IMG/VR virus record: IMGVR_UViG_3300029787_000093
Location: 1-45,662 of that record
Reading direction: 5' to 3' (one strand)
DNA from: a virus
Length of the DNA: 45,662 nt
The notes beneath the pieces were generated by a model that had not been told where the DNA came from, ran no database searches, and saw only the letters and a program-made list of their open reading frames with translations. Of this stretch, positions 7,236 through 13,003 are shown one piece after another (position 1 is the stretch's first letter; the number at the start of each line of letters is the position of its first letter). A program made the position numbers and the translations under genes.

Positions 7236-7559
7236 TTATCTTCCGAGTACGAGTACTCTTACTGCGATACCACTAGCGTCTGCTGTGTTACCTAATTCGT
7301 CTAAAGCTGCTCCGTCTGCCCCTGCTTCGTAGATTTCAAATTTTGAGTTACTGTAGTCAAATTGAGTTACATAACCATCTGATTTCTGTGAAATAAGCAC
7401 AATGAAGATTTCCTCTAAACCAAATTGTGTAGCTGTTATAGCTTCACCGTTTGAAGGATAAGAATCATCAAATGTAATATCTTTAATTGTGTATCTGATA
7501 TCACCCATTACTCCCTGAACATCTCTTGAAGTTCCTGGATTTGTAATCGTTAATGCCAT
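7236..7559 (-). CDS. Head decoration-like protein, 107 aa
   Basis: A small all-beta protein encoded immediately downstream of the major capsid gene. It has the signature I associate with a common family of phage head proteins next to the capsid gene: an N-terminal MALTITN, then FDDSYPSNGEAIT, then GYVTQFDYSNSKFEIY, ending RVLVLGR. Such proteins are thought to decorate or cement the capsid. Start: ATG with AAGGAG about ten bases upstream. The family resemblance is from memory. Confidence 0.65.
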   Translation of the reverse strand: MALTITNPGTSRDVQGVMGDIRYTIKDITFDDSYPSNGEAITATQFGLEEIFIVLISQKSDGYVTQFDYSNSKFEIYEAGADGAALDELGNTADASGIAVRVLVLGR

Positions 7560-7585
7560 GAGTTAATTTCTCCTTTATTATTACC

Positions 7586-7615
7586 GTGGGGTGACTAGCG
7601 ATTTAGCCACCCCAC
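7586..7615 (-). terminator. Stable hairpin after the capsid gene (partial terminator or mRNA stabiliser)
   Basis: Perfect eight-base stem GTGGGGTG / CACCCCAC (7586-7593 and 7608-7615), with three more pairs (CTA/TAG) after one mismatch. It lies 20 bases past the capsid stop and just before the ribosome site of the next gene. There is no U-tract on the minus strand, so it is more likely an attenuator or a 3' protective hairpin for the capsid message than a full terminator. Confidence 0.55.
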
Positions 7616-7634
7616 ATAAAAACTGATTAGTTTA

Positions 7635-8993
7635 TTATGAACTTAAGTCAGTTATTTTTGCTTGAGTAATGAAATTGTGACACCTCAACTCTGCCATAGT
7701 GTATAGTAATCCTCTTACTACTAGAGCGTTAGCTGCAAAGTAGTCTCTGTTTTCTATATACTGTGTAGGTTGTGCTACAGCAATTTCTAGGTAATCTGTG
7801 TCCAACACAAGAATGTGTGAACCGTTAACACTATCATCTGAACCGACAGATTTTACAACGTCAGCATCTGGTAGAATTGGAATACCTTGGTAAGTTGCGA
7901 GTACTAGACCAGTTCTAGTTCCTGGGAAAGTTCTTTCAGAACCCACACCAACTTGGAACTCTTCCTGTCCTAAGTATCTCTGTTGTGATTGTAGTAATCT
8001 CTCAAGTTTGAAGTATTGGTCGTGACCCAAAACGATTAGTTTTGGTTCTCCACCGTTAGTTCTTATTGATTGAATACAGTCATCAATTAGATTTAGAGAT
8101 AAGTCTCTAATTGTACCACTGTTATGCTTTACAGTTCCAGCAGCAAAGTTTGCATCTCTGTTACCAAATGTGATGTCGTATACACCTACTCCACCGTTTC
8201 CAGCGAAGTTAGAGTTACTGTGAATGTGACCACCCACAGAAGCGTTATCATCGTTTACGATATCTTCAATTGATGTTAGACCTGCTCTCTTTGTTACTAC
8301 TAGACCGTCACCATCAGCCGTATTTGCATCAAATGCAGCATGTGTAACAACACCTGTAGAAGTGTTTACAGCAGTTACTGCTTTACCAGCAGTGTTAATG
8401 TAGTCAGTTCCAGATACGTCATAAAGGGAAACTTCGTCCCCAATCTTTATGCTACCTGCAACTGAGGCTGGCACAGTTGATGTACCTGAACCACCAGCAG
8501 ATGCGATGAATCCAGAACCAGCTAATAGCTCTTCGTTAATTTCCTTAACGTGGTCAAGCTGTGCATTTTCGTTTTCCAACGCCAACACATCACCAACTCC
8601 ACCTTCTAGTTGTGCAGTGAATACTGATTTCACTGACGCACCGAAAGTAGTTGATACGATTCTAGGTAAACTAGAAACGTTTTCAATTTGTGATACGTCT
8701 ACTGTTGGGATAGCACCAGTTTCAGTTACAGGTCTTGACCTGCCACTTCCTCTGTCGCTTCTTATTCTCCAACCAGCAGTGTTACCCCAAACGTTTCTTG
8801 GGATAGCGTTGAAAAATCGAGTTTGGTTATTCAATGCGTGCCATACTTTCCTACCATAAGTAGTATTGAAAATACCTGTCGCAGTGTCAACCGTGAAATA
8901 AGTTTGTTTCTGTAAGTATTCTGGACCGAACACAGACGAGTACAAACCTCTTTGTGACTGAGAGATAAACTCAGTTAAAGATGGATTTGACAT
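7635..8993 (-). CDS. Major capsid protein (HK97-type, probable)
   Basis: A 452-residue protein in the canonical position after the scaffold gene. The N-terminal arm is polar/aromatic, then comes a core with EINEELLAG, a motif commonly placed at the start of the long spine helix. The C-terminal part (LIVLGHDQYFKLERLL, then GIPILPDADV, then VVRGLLYTMAELRCHNF) is typical of HK97-fold capsid proteins in environmental phages. Residues about 175-245 look like an inserted small beta module (IKIGDEVSLYD) related to ones in the tail proteins here. The ribosome site GAGGAG is strong. The fold assignment is inference from position and motifs. Confidence 0.8.
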   Translation of the reverse strand: MSNPSLTEFISQSQRGLYSSVFGPEYLQKQTYFTVDTATGIFNTTYGRKVWHALNNQTRFFNAIPRNVWGNTAGWRIRSDRGSGRSRPVTETGAIPTVDVSQIENVSSLPRIVSTTFGASVKSVFTAQLEGGVGDVLALENENAQLDHVKEINEELLAGSGFIASAGGSGTSTVPASVAGSIKIGDEVSLYDVSGTDYINTAGKAVTAVNTSTGVVTHAAFDANTADGDGLVVTKRAGLTSIEDIVNDDNASVGGHIHSNSNFAGNGGVGVYDITFGNRDANFAAGTVKHNSGTIRDLSLNLIDDCIQSIRTNGGEPKLIVLGHDQYFKLERLLQSQQRYLGQEEFQVGVGSERTFPGTRTGLVLATYQGIPILPDADVVKSVGSDDSVNGSHILVLDTDYLEIAVAQPTQYIENRDYFAANALVVRGLLYTMAELRCHNFITQAKITDLSS

Positions 8994-9037
8994 AACTTAA
9001 TTTCTCCTCTTTCTTTCGTTTATTATTAATTACTTGT

Positions 9038-9880
9038 TTATCCAAGAAGTTCTCTTGGTACACCGTCAGTGTCTCCACTTTCGATTTTGTGTTGGATGTC
9101 TCTTAATTGTTTGTAAGAGAGACCAGATAGTTGGTCTACAGTATCACCTGAATTTTGGCTCTTCACTATTGGTGTTGAACCGTCTGTTCCTAGAGCACTA
9201 GGAGTGTCTGGTGTGAATACTTGTGGTCTTTGCAAACCATTTTCTTCCCTGAATCCCATTTTTCTTAGTCTTGCTTCAGTTTCAGTTTGGACAGCTCCTT
9301 CGAGTTGCTTCTTCAATGATTCAATTTCTTTTTTCATGTTTTCCATTTCGTCATCGTCTTCAGCTTTATCCATTTTTTCTGAATCTTCATCGTCATCGTC
9401 AGCTTTTTCCATGTCGTCATCGTCACCAGATTCCATTTTGTCTGTGTCGTCATCGCCATGTTCGGCTTTCATTTTCATTTTTTCAGTATCATCATCGTCT
9501 TCTTCTTTTTTCAAAGAGTCTTCTGATGCCTGAATGTAATTCTGTTGTTCTTCTATGTCAGAAGTAGGAGAGACAGGCTTGTCTGTATCCTGTGGTCCTG
9601 GTGCAGTAGCCTTTGCAGGTCTGCCTTTTGAACCATCGGTGTCAAGTCCTAACTTGTTGTCAGGGTCTTCCTTCTGGAGGTTAGATAGAACCATAGAAGT
9701 AATAGATTTTGCTAACTCATCGTGAGCTGCTTTTTCCATTGCTTTTTCGTTTTCTTCTTCCTCAGCTTCTTCTGCCTTAGAAAGTCTTTCGTCCATCTTC
9801 TGGAGTACTTCGGCAACAGCACCCATTGCGAGGGTGTTACCCTCTAGTTGCTTTTTTATGTCTTCAATTTCGTTTGACAT
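9038..9880 (-). CDS. Capsid scaffolding-like protein
   Basis: A 280-residue, very acidic, mostly helical protein directly upstream of the capsid gene. Residues 1-70 form a coiled coil. The middle (about 120-185) is a low-complexity series of DDDD and EKM blocks, followed by another coiled coil (MKKEIESLKKQLEG) and a flexible end. Position, charge and coiled coils fit a scaffold that fills the prohead and is removed by the protease. It has a 130-base structured leader behind a candidate late promoter. Confidence 0.7.
   Translation of the reverse strand: MSNEIEDIKKQLEGNTLAMGAVAEVLQKMDERLSKAEEAEEEENEKAMEKAAHDELAKSITSMVLSNLQKEDPDNKLGLDTDGSKGRPAKATAPGPQDTDKPVSPTSDIEEQQNYIQASEDSLKKEEDDDDTEKMKMKAEHGDDDTDKMESGDDDDMEKADDDDEDSEKMDKAEDDDEMENMKKEIESLKKQLEGAVQTETEARLRKMGFREENGLQRPQVFTPDTPSALGTDGSTPIVKSQNSGDTVDQLSGLSYKQLRDIQHKIESGDTDGVPRELLG
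9345..9510. repeat. Low-complexity Asp-codon repeat in scaffold gene
   Basis: Imperfect tandem array of GAT/GAC codons (tcatcgtc units on the plus strand) interspersed with GAAAAAATG-like blocks. It encodes repeated DDDD-x-EKM units of roughly 10-14 residues. Such a tract is prone to length change by slippage. It is not an independent element. Confidence 0.5.
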
Positions 9881-9918
9881 TTTTTACCATTCCTTACTTA
9901 GGTTTTTTGAATTTCTTC

Positions 9919-9953
9919 GACCAATCCAATCCACGCTGATTGCGTGGTTGGTC
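9919..9953 (-). promoter_or_regulatory. Hairpin in the leader of the scaffold/capsid message
   Basis: GCGTGG and TTGG pair with CCACGC and CCAA around a five-base loop, with one bulged base; outer GACC/GGTC pairs are also available. A second small hairpin, CACAA with GGTA loop and TTGTG, lies about 15 bases upstream (9969-9982). Together with the AT-rich inverted repeats near 9990-10010 they make a structured 5' leader of about 130 bases before the scaffold ATG. Confidence 0.5.
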
Positions 9954-10020
9954 TTAGCCATCCGACCCCACAATACCTTGTGATTTAGAAAATTATAAAT
10001 AATTTATATTTATCTAATTT

Positions 10021-10049
10021 ATTATACGAATTAAACCTAAAATTTTTAC
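10021..10049 (-). promoter_or_regulatory. Candidate phage late promoter A
   Basis: On the minus strand GTAAAA (10049-10044), a 17-base spacer, then TATAAT (10026-10021) inside the string TTCGTATAATAAA. The same -35-like hexamer, spacer length and 13-base -10 region recur at 10786-10814. It lies in the gap between the 72-residue gene and the scaffold gene and would drive scaffold and capsid expression. The non-TTGACA -35 box could fit the phage sigma factor; this is inference. Confidence 0.55.
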
Positions 10050-10077
10050 AGAAAGCGTATTTAGTTATTCGCTTTCT
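10050..10077 (-). terminator. Hairpin straddling the stop of the 72-aa gene (weak terminator or attenuator)
   Basis: Perfect eight-base stem AGAAAGCG / CGCTTTCT with a 12-base loop containing the stop codon of the upstream gene. Downstream on the minus strand is only a short T run (TTTT, about 7 bases on), so termination would be incomplete. It immediately precedes promoter A, so it may insulate the capsid message. Confidence 0.4.
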
Positions 10078-10283
10078 ATTTTAGATTGGACACCATTTGC
10101 TTCAAAGGAAAGCATATCATTACGAAAATCATAGAGTGGTACCTGAATTAGCTTCTTCAATTTCTCCAATTGATTGCCTTCAGGCATAGAGGCTTCTACT
10201 AAATCTAATACTTTACCTACCATTCTAGAGTGAGTTGCAATAATATATTCCTGTTCTGGTGTTACTTTACTTATGTCTACCAT
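10065..10283 (-). CDS. Small head-region protein, 72 aa
   Basis: A 72-residue helical protein with AAGGAG upstream of its ATG. Two helices (residues 10-32 and 38-60) are separated by an EGNQ turn. It sits between the HK97 gp10-like gene and the scaffold, so an assembly role is plausible. I recognise no family. Confidence 0.65.
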   Translation of the reverse strand: MVDISKVTPEQEYIIATHSRMVGKVLDLVEASMPEGNQLEKLKKLIQVPLYDFRNDMLSFEANGVQSKIESE

Positions 10284-10292
10284 AACTACTCC

Positions 10293-10766
10293 TTAAAATC
10301 CGAAAGTCTTTGGGAAATGGTCAGTAAAAATTTTGTTGAACTCTTCTTCAAATGTTTTACTTAAGAACCCTGTCCCACCACCAGCACTTACTTGTCTGTA
10401 TGTATACCAACCTGAACCTAAATCAAGTGGTCGCATATCTTGGTAAGTCTTAGTGTGTGCTCTTACGGATATTGTTTTTCCTGATGGGAGTTTTCTTTGG
10501 TGTTGAGGGATTGGTGATTCATAAGGTCCTTGAAACTTTCTTGATTCCTTTTGACCTCCGTCTATCTTATCAGCATAATCAACATCATATGAAATAGAAA
10601 AGCCTCCACCTGAAAGGGGAGTGTATCTACCAGACGCTTTTAGATTACCTGTCTTTCCGACAGGGCATCGCTCTTGAGATTTTCTGAATATTTCTTTACC
10701 CATAGCATCAACAAATCTTTTTATTTGACTGTCGAGACCTGTGGGTAAAAATCCTGCTTGAACCAT
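10293..10766 (-). CDS. HK97 gp10-like neck / tail-completion protein
   Basis: A 157-residue protein with the hallmark of the HK97 gp10-like family: an N-terminal helix followed by CPVGKTGNLKASG near residue 34, a beta hairpin, and then VDYADKIDGG, where many members read a valine-tyrosine-alanine strand. These proteins help close the head-to-tail joint. The start codon and part of the AGGAG ribosome site fall in a hairpin (10762-10783) and promoter B ends about 20 bases upstream. Confidence 0.7.
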   Translation of the reverse strand: MVQAGFLPTGLDSQIKRFVDAMGKEIFRKSQERCPVGKTGNLKASGRYTPLSGGGFSISYDVDYADKIDGGQKESRKFQGPYESPIPQHQRKLPSGKTISVRAHTKTYQDMRPLDLGSGWYTYRQVSAGGGTGFLSKTFEEEFNKIFTDHFPKTFGF

Positions 10767-10783
10767 AGTTAAACTCCTATGGT
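10762..10783 (-). promoter_or_regulatory. Hairpin covering the start of the gp10-like gene
   Basis: Perfect seven-base inverted repeat ACCATAG / CTATGGT (10762-10768 and 10777-10783) with an eight-base loop. The stem contains the ATG (10766-10764) and the first bases of AGGAG. A message starting from promoter B (start near 10779) would lack the 5' arm and leave the site open; read-through messages could fold and hide it. Confidence 0.5.
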
Positions 10784-10785
10784 TT

Positions 10786-10814
10786 ATTATACGAAGCTAG
10801 GTTTATTTTTTTAC
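10786..10814 (-). promoter_or_regulatory. Candidate phage late promoter B
   Basis: Minus strand GTAAAA (10814-10809), 17-base spacer, TATAAT (10791-10786) in TTCGTATAATAAA, matching promoter A exactly in both hexamers, spacing and the 13 bases around the -10 box. The -35 hexamer overlaps the stop of the 46-residue gene. It would drive the gp10-like and 72-residue genes. Confidence 0.55.
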
Positions 10815-10951
10815 TTATCTTCGTGGTCTTCTACTTTAGCCACTTCTTCCCTAGCTTTTATTTCCTGTTGTACATCATACTTAGTCTTGATGTTTGGGTT
10901 AACACCAGGCATTCTTATTTTTTTATATTTTTTATTCCCTGTGGGTTTCAT
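10811..10951 (-). CDS. Small basic/acidic protein, 46 aa
   Basis: A 46-residue frame in an ATGA overlap with the upstream membrane protein. The N-terminus is strongly basic (KKYKKIR) and the C-terminal half is an acidic amphipathic helix. No membrane segment. It ends the run of tiny genes that follow the 430-residue membrane protein. Confidence 0.5.
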   Translation of the reverse strand: MKPTGNKKYKKIRMPGVNPNIKTKYDVQQEIKAREEVAKVEDHEDK

Positions 10952-11115
10952 TGTAATGGAATGTCTTCCTTAGTAATTTGTCTAGCTATTAATTTGTCTG
11001 CCACTTTATCTTCTATCTTATCCTTATTAATTAAGGCTAAAGTTACTCCCACACCTACAGCTAGTGAACTTACTACAGGTAGACTTTTCATTGCCATTCG
11101 TAATGCTTTAGTCAT
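10948..11115 (-). CDS. Small membrane protein, 55 aa
   Basis: A 55-residue frame starting on the ATG directly after the previous stop (TAGATG). Residues 12-28 are hydrophobic (VSSLAVGVGVTLALI), preceded by basic residues and followed by a charged helix, consistent with one membrane pass and the C-terminus outside. Part of a cluster of five tiny membrane or helical proteins. Function unknown. Confidence 0.5.
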   Translation of the reverse strand: MTKALRMAMKSLPVVSSLAVGVGVTLALINKDKIEDKVADKLIARQITKEDIPLQ

Positions 11116-11214
11116 CTATGCTCCTGCTAAAATTGCTGCAAACATCATACCTACTATGCAGGCAAAGTATGCAACTAGTTTTATATTTATTTTAATTTTT
11201 TCCCAGTTATTCAC
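11116..11214 (-). CDS. Membrane mini-protein, 32 aa, GTG start
   Basis: A 32-residue frame beginning with GTG, overlapping the preceding gene by 8 bases and abutting the next one. A basic N-terminus is followed by one hydrophobic segment rich in small residues (FAAILAGA). The ribosome site is weak. Support comes from precise packing between neighbours and the shared membrane character of the cluster. Confidence 0.4.
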   Translation of the reverse strand: MNNWEKIKINIKLVAYFACIVGMMFAAILAGA

Positions 11215-11359
11215 TTTCTAGTACCTTCATACCAAGTGCGATTATTCCACCTGTACAACCTGTGGCTATTTCTGTATAGCCTTGCCACACACCCACTGCA
11301 CTTAATACTCCTAGTACTATTATAGCAAGAAAAATTTGAGGTCTTAATTTACCCATCAT
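11207..11359 (-). CDS. Two-segment membrane mini-protein, 50 aa
   Basis: A 50-residue frame starting in a TAATG overlap (a second ATG follows at once). Residues 8-25 (FLAIIVLGVLSAVGV) and residues 30-42 (ATGCTGGIIALGM) are hydrophobic; the ends are charged. Size and two short segments recall small class II/III holins, but no endolysin lies beside it. It could equally be a virion or ejection component. Confidence 0.5.
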   Translation of the reverse strand: MMGKLRPQIFLAIIVLGVLSAVGVWQGYTEIATGCTGGIIALGMKVLESE

Positions 11360-11568
11360 TATTGCCTATTTCCTTCATTACGAGTTTGTTCTAATTGTTT
11401 TTCAAGCTGTTGAACTTCTTGCTGCAAGTTTTCAATATCTTTTTGCATAGCCGTTATATCAACTTGCAACATGGTAAACCAACTTACAGCAGAAACTAAT
11501 ATGGCTCCTACTGTAAGAACTAAAGTGGCTGTAACTTTATATTTATTTTTACCAACCTGAATATCCAC
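11359..11568 (-). CDS. Membrane-anchored coiled-coil protein, 69 aa
   Basis: Residues 12-32 form one membrane segment (LVLTVGAILVSAV), and residues 36-62 a Gln/Glu-rich coiled coil (DIENLQQEVQQLEKQLEQ). The ATG starts one base inside the stop of the 430-residue membrane protein, so the two are coupled. The architecture resembles i-spanin or virion membrane-anchor proteins. There is no second spanin candidate with a lipobox. Confidence 0.6.
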   Translation of the reverse strand: MDIQVGKNKYKVTATLVLTVGAILVSAVSWFTMLQVDITAMQKDIENLQQEVQQLEKQLEQTRNEGNRQ

Positions 11569-12860
11569 TATGGGCTAACGCCTCCTGGTGGAACAGGTGT
11601 TGATAATAATACTTCGTAGTTATTATTTACTTCCCATATACTAGCTAATGTACTAGATTGCACTGTAAATTCTTTTGTTGCTAAGTTACTATCGTGTCCA
11701 ATCTGTGAAAACTGAATAGTTAACTCACCAATATCAGCTTGTCTAATTACACATGTACCACCAGATGATACGATGTTGCTCAAAACTAACTTGTTAATCT
11801 TAGCGTTAGTATTTGTTAAACTACCTGTGTCTAACCAAATTCGGTCATATGTACCACCTTCAGTCTTCAACAAGTCTGCCATGAAGTTACCACCACTAAC
11901 TCTTAGGTTTCTTAATGTACTTGTAAGAGTCTGTGAAATACTTAATCCATCAGCAATGTTTTCTTTAATCACAACTTTGTGAGCAGTTACATCTGATAGT
12001 GTTAATGTTTTACATGTATTTCTTTCAAACAATAGCTCACCTATTTCTAGTCTAGCTGTTGTTCCTGATTTACCTTCAATTAAGATAGCTTCAGATTTAC
12101 CTGATGGTATTGTTGAACCTGTATATGCTTCACCAATTGATACATTAGAGATATTTATTTCTTCTACTGGTGTAGTTCCGAGGACAATCCTTAACGTGTT
12201 ATCGTCTGGGAAATCTTTCCTCCACGCCATTTCCTTCTCTAATGTTTCGCTAGGAAATTCTGATGGTGCTGCATAAATACCTGGTGAACCATTAGCAAAA
12301 CTTCTTTCTACCACGATTTCATTTACTGCAACTGCTGTTGTAGCTGTACCACCAACTGCCAATAAACCTACTGCCATTTGAGGATTTAATCCAAAGGCTC
12401 TAAGCATACTGTATGGAGATTTCATTATTGTAAAGAACTTTCTCCACTTAGTTGATTCACTATTTAAGTATTCTACTTTTGCAAATAACCAATCCCTAAA
12501 TGCTTTTACATCTTGATAGATATAAAGAGGTGATTTTAGTATTGCCATAGGAGTAGCTTTTGCTAGTCTAATCATTTGTTTTAGACTTCTAATATGCACA
12601 GCCATTCCTAATAAGATTGATGTGACCGATATTCCAATTGAATACCAATACCATGTCTGTAGAAATTCTAAATAAGATAATACCATCGTGTAGGTAATCA
12701 CATAATTAAAATACCCTATCTCTATTGGTGCTATTTCCCACCATAGATTGACTGGATTAATTGCCGTAATGCTTAACGCTATTCCACCACTCACTATTGT
12801 TACAAATGTGAATAGTGCGAGCAGAGCGTTCCCTGCTTTCTTTAACATTGATTTCATCAA
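11568..12860 (-). CDS. Membrane protein with beta-rich extracellular half, 430 aa
   Basis: The N-terminal 190 residues hold about four membrane segments (near 11-33, 50-68, 70-90 and 158-180) with basic loops between them. Residues 200-430 are polar, Ser/Thr/Gly-rich and repetitive, with alternating hydrophobic strands of about 20-25 residues (ISNVSIGEAY, LTLSDVTAHKVVI), which suggests a beta-solenoid or adhesin-like fold. I recognise no family. Located between the phosphoesterase and the neck/capsid genes and coupled to small membrane proteins, it could act at the host membrane during DNA entry, exclusion or lysis; all of these are guesses. Confidence 0.6.
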   Translation of the reverse strand: MMKSMLKKAGNALLALFTFVTIVSGGIALSITAINPVNLWWEIAPIEIGYFNYVITYTMVLSYLEFLQTWYWYSIGISVTSILLGMAVHIRSLKQMIRLAKATPMAILKSPLYIYQDVKAFRDWLFAKVEYLNSESTKWRKFFTIMKSPYSMLRAFGLNPQMAVGLLAVGGTATTAVAVNEIVVERSFANGSPGIYAAPSEFPSETLEKEMAWRKDFPDDNTLRIVLGTTPVEEINISNVSIGEAYTGSTIPSGKSEAILIEGKSGTTARLEIGELLFERNTCKTLTLSDVTAHKVVIKENIADGLSISQTLTSTLRNLRVSGGNFMADLLKTEGGTYDRIWLDTGSLTNTNAKINKLVLSNIVSSGGTCVIRQADIGELTIQFSQIGHDSNLATKEFTVQSSTLASIWEVNNNYEVLLSTPVPPGGVSP

Positions 12861-12871
12861 GTTACTCCTGT

Positions 12872-12958
12872 TTAACTAGTAAGTTCCCCGACAATTATCA
12901 TTAACGATAGTAAAAAGGCTATAAATATACTTAATTTTATTAATATTTCTGTACGCAT
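12872..12958 (-). CDS. Membrane mini-protein, 28 aa
   Basis: A 28-residue frame in the gap between the phosphoesterase and the 430-residue membrane protein. GGAGG lies 13 bases before the ATG. A basic start is followed by one hydrophobic stretch (SIFIAFLLSLMIIVG). TATAAT occurs about 40 bases upstream (13003-12998) but without a convincing -35 box. Confidence 0.4.
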   Translation of the reverse strand: MRTEILIKLSIFIAFLLSLMIIVGELTS

Positions 12959-13003
12959 ATAGTCACTTAGTCCTCCGTTTAACTAACTGCCTATACTATT
13001 ATA

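Noticed and set aside
9204-9567. Long plus-strand open frames rich in Ser
   Set aside because: They mirror the repetitive Asp/Glu codons of the scaffold gene on the other strand; no ribosome site and biased composition.
12998-13003. TATAAT after the phosphoesterase stop
   Set aside because: Lacks both TTGACA and GTAAAA at 16-18 bases; kept only as a remark.
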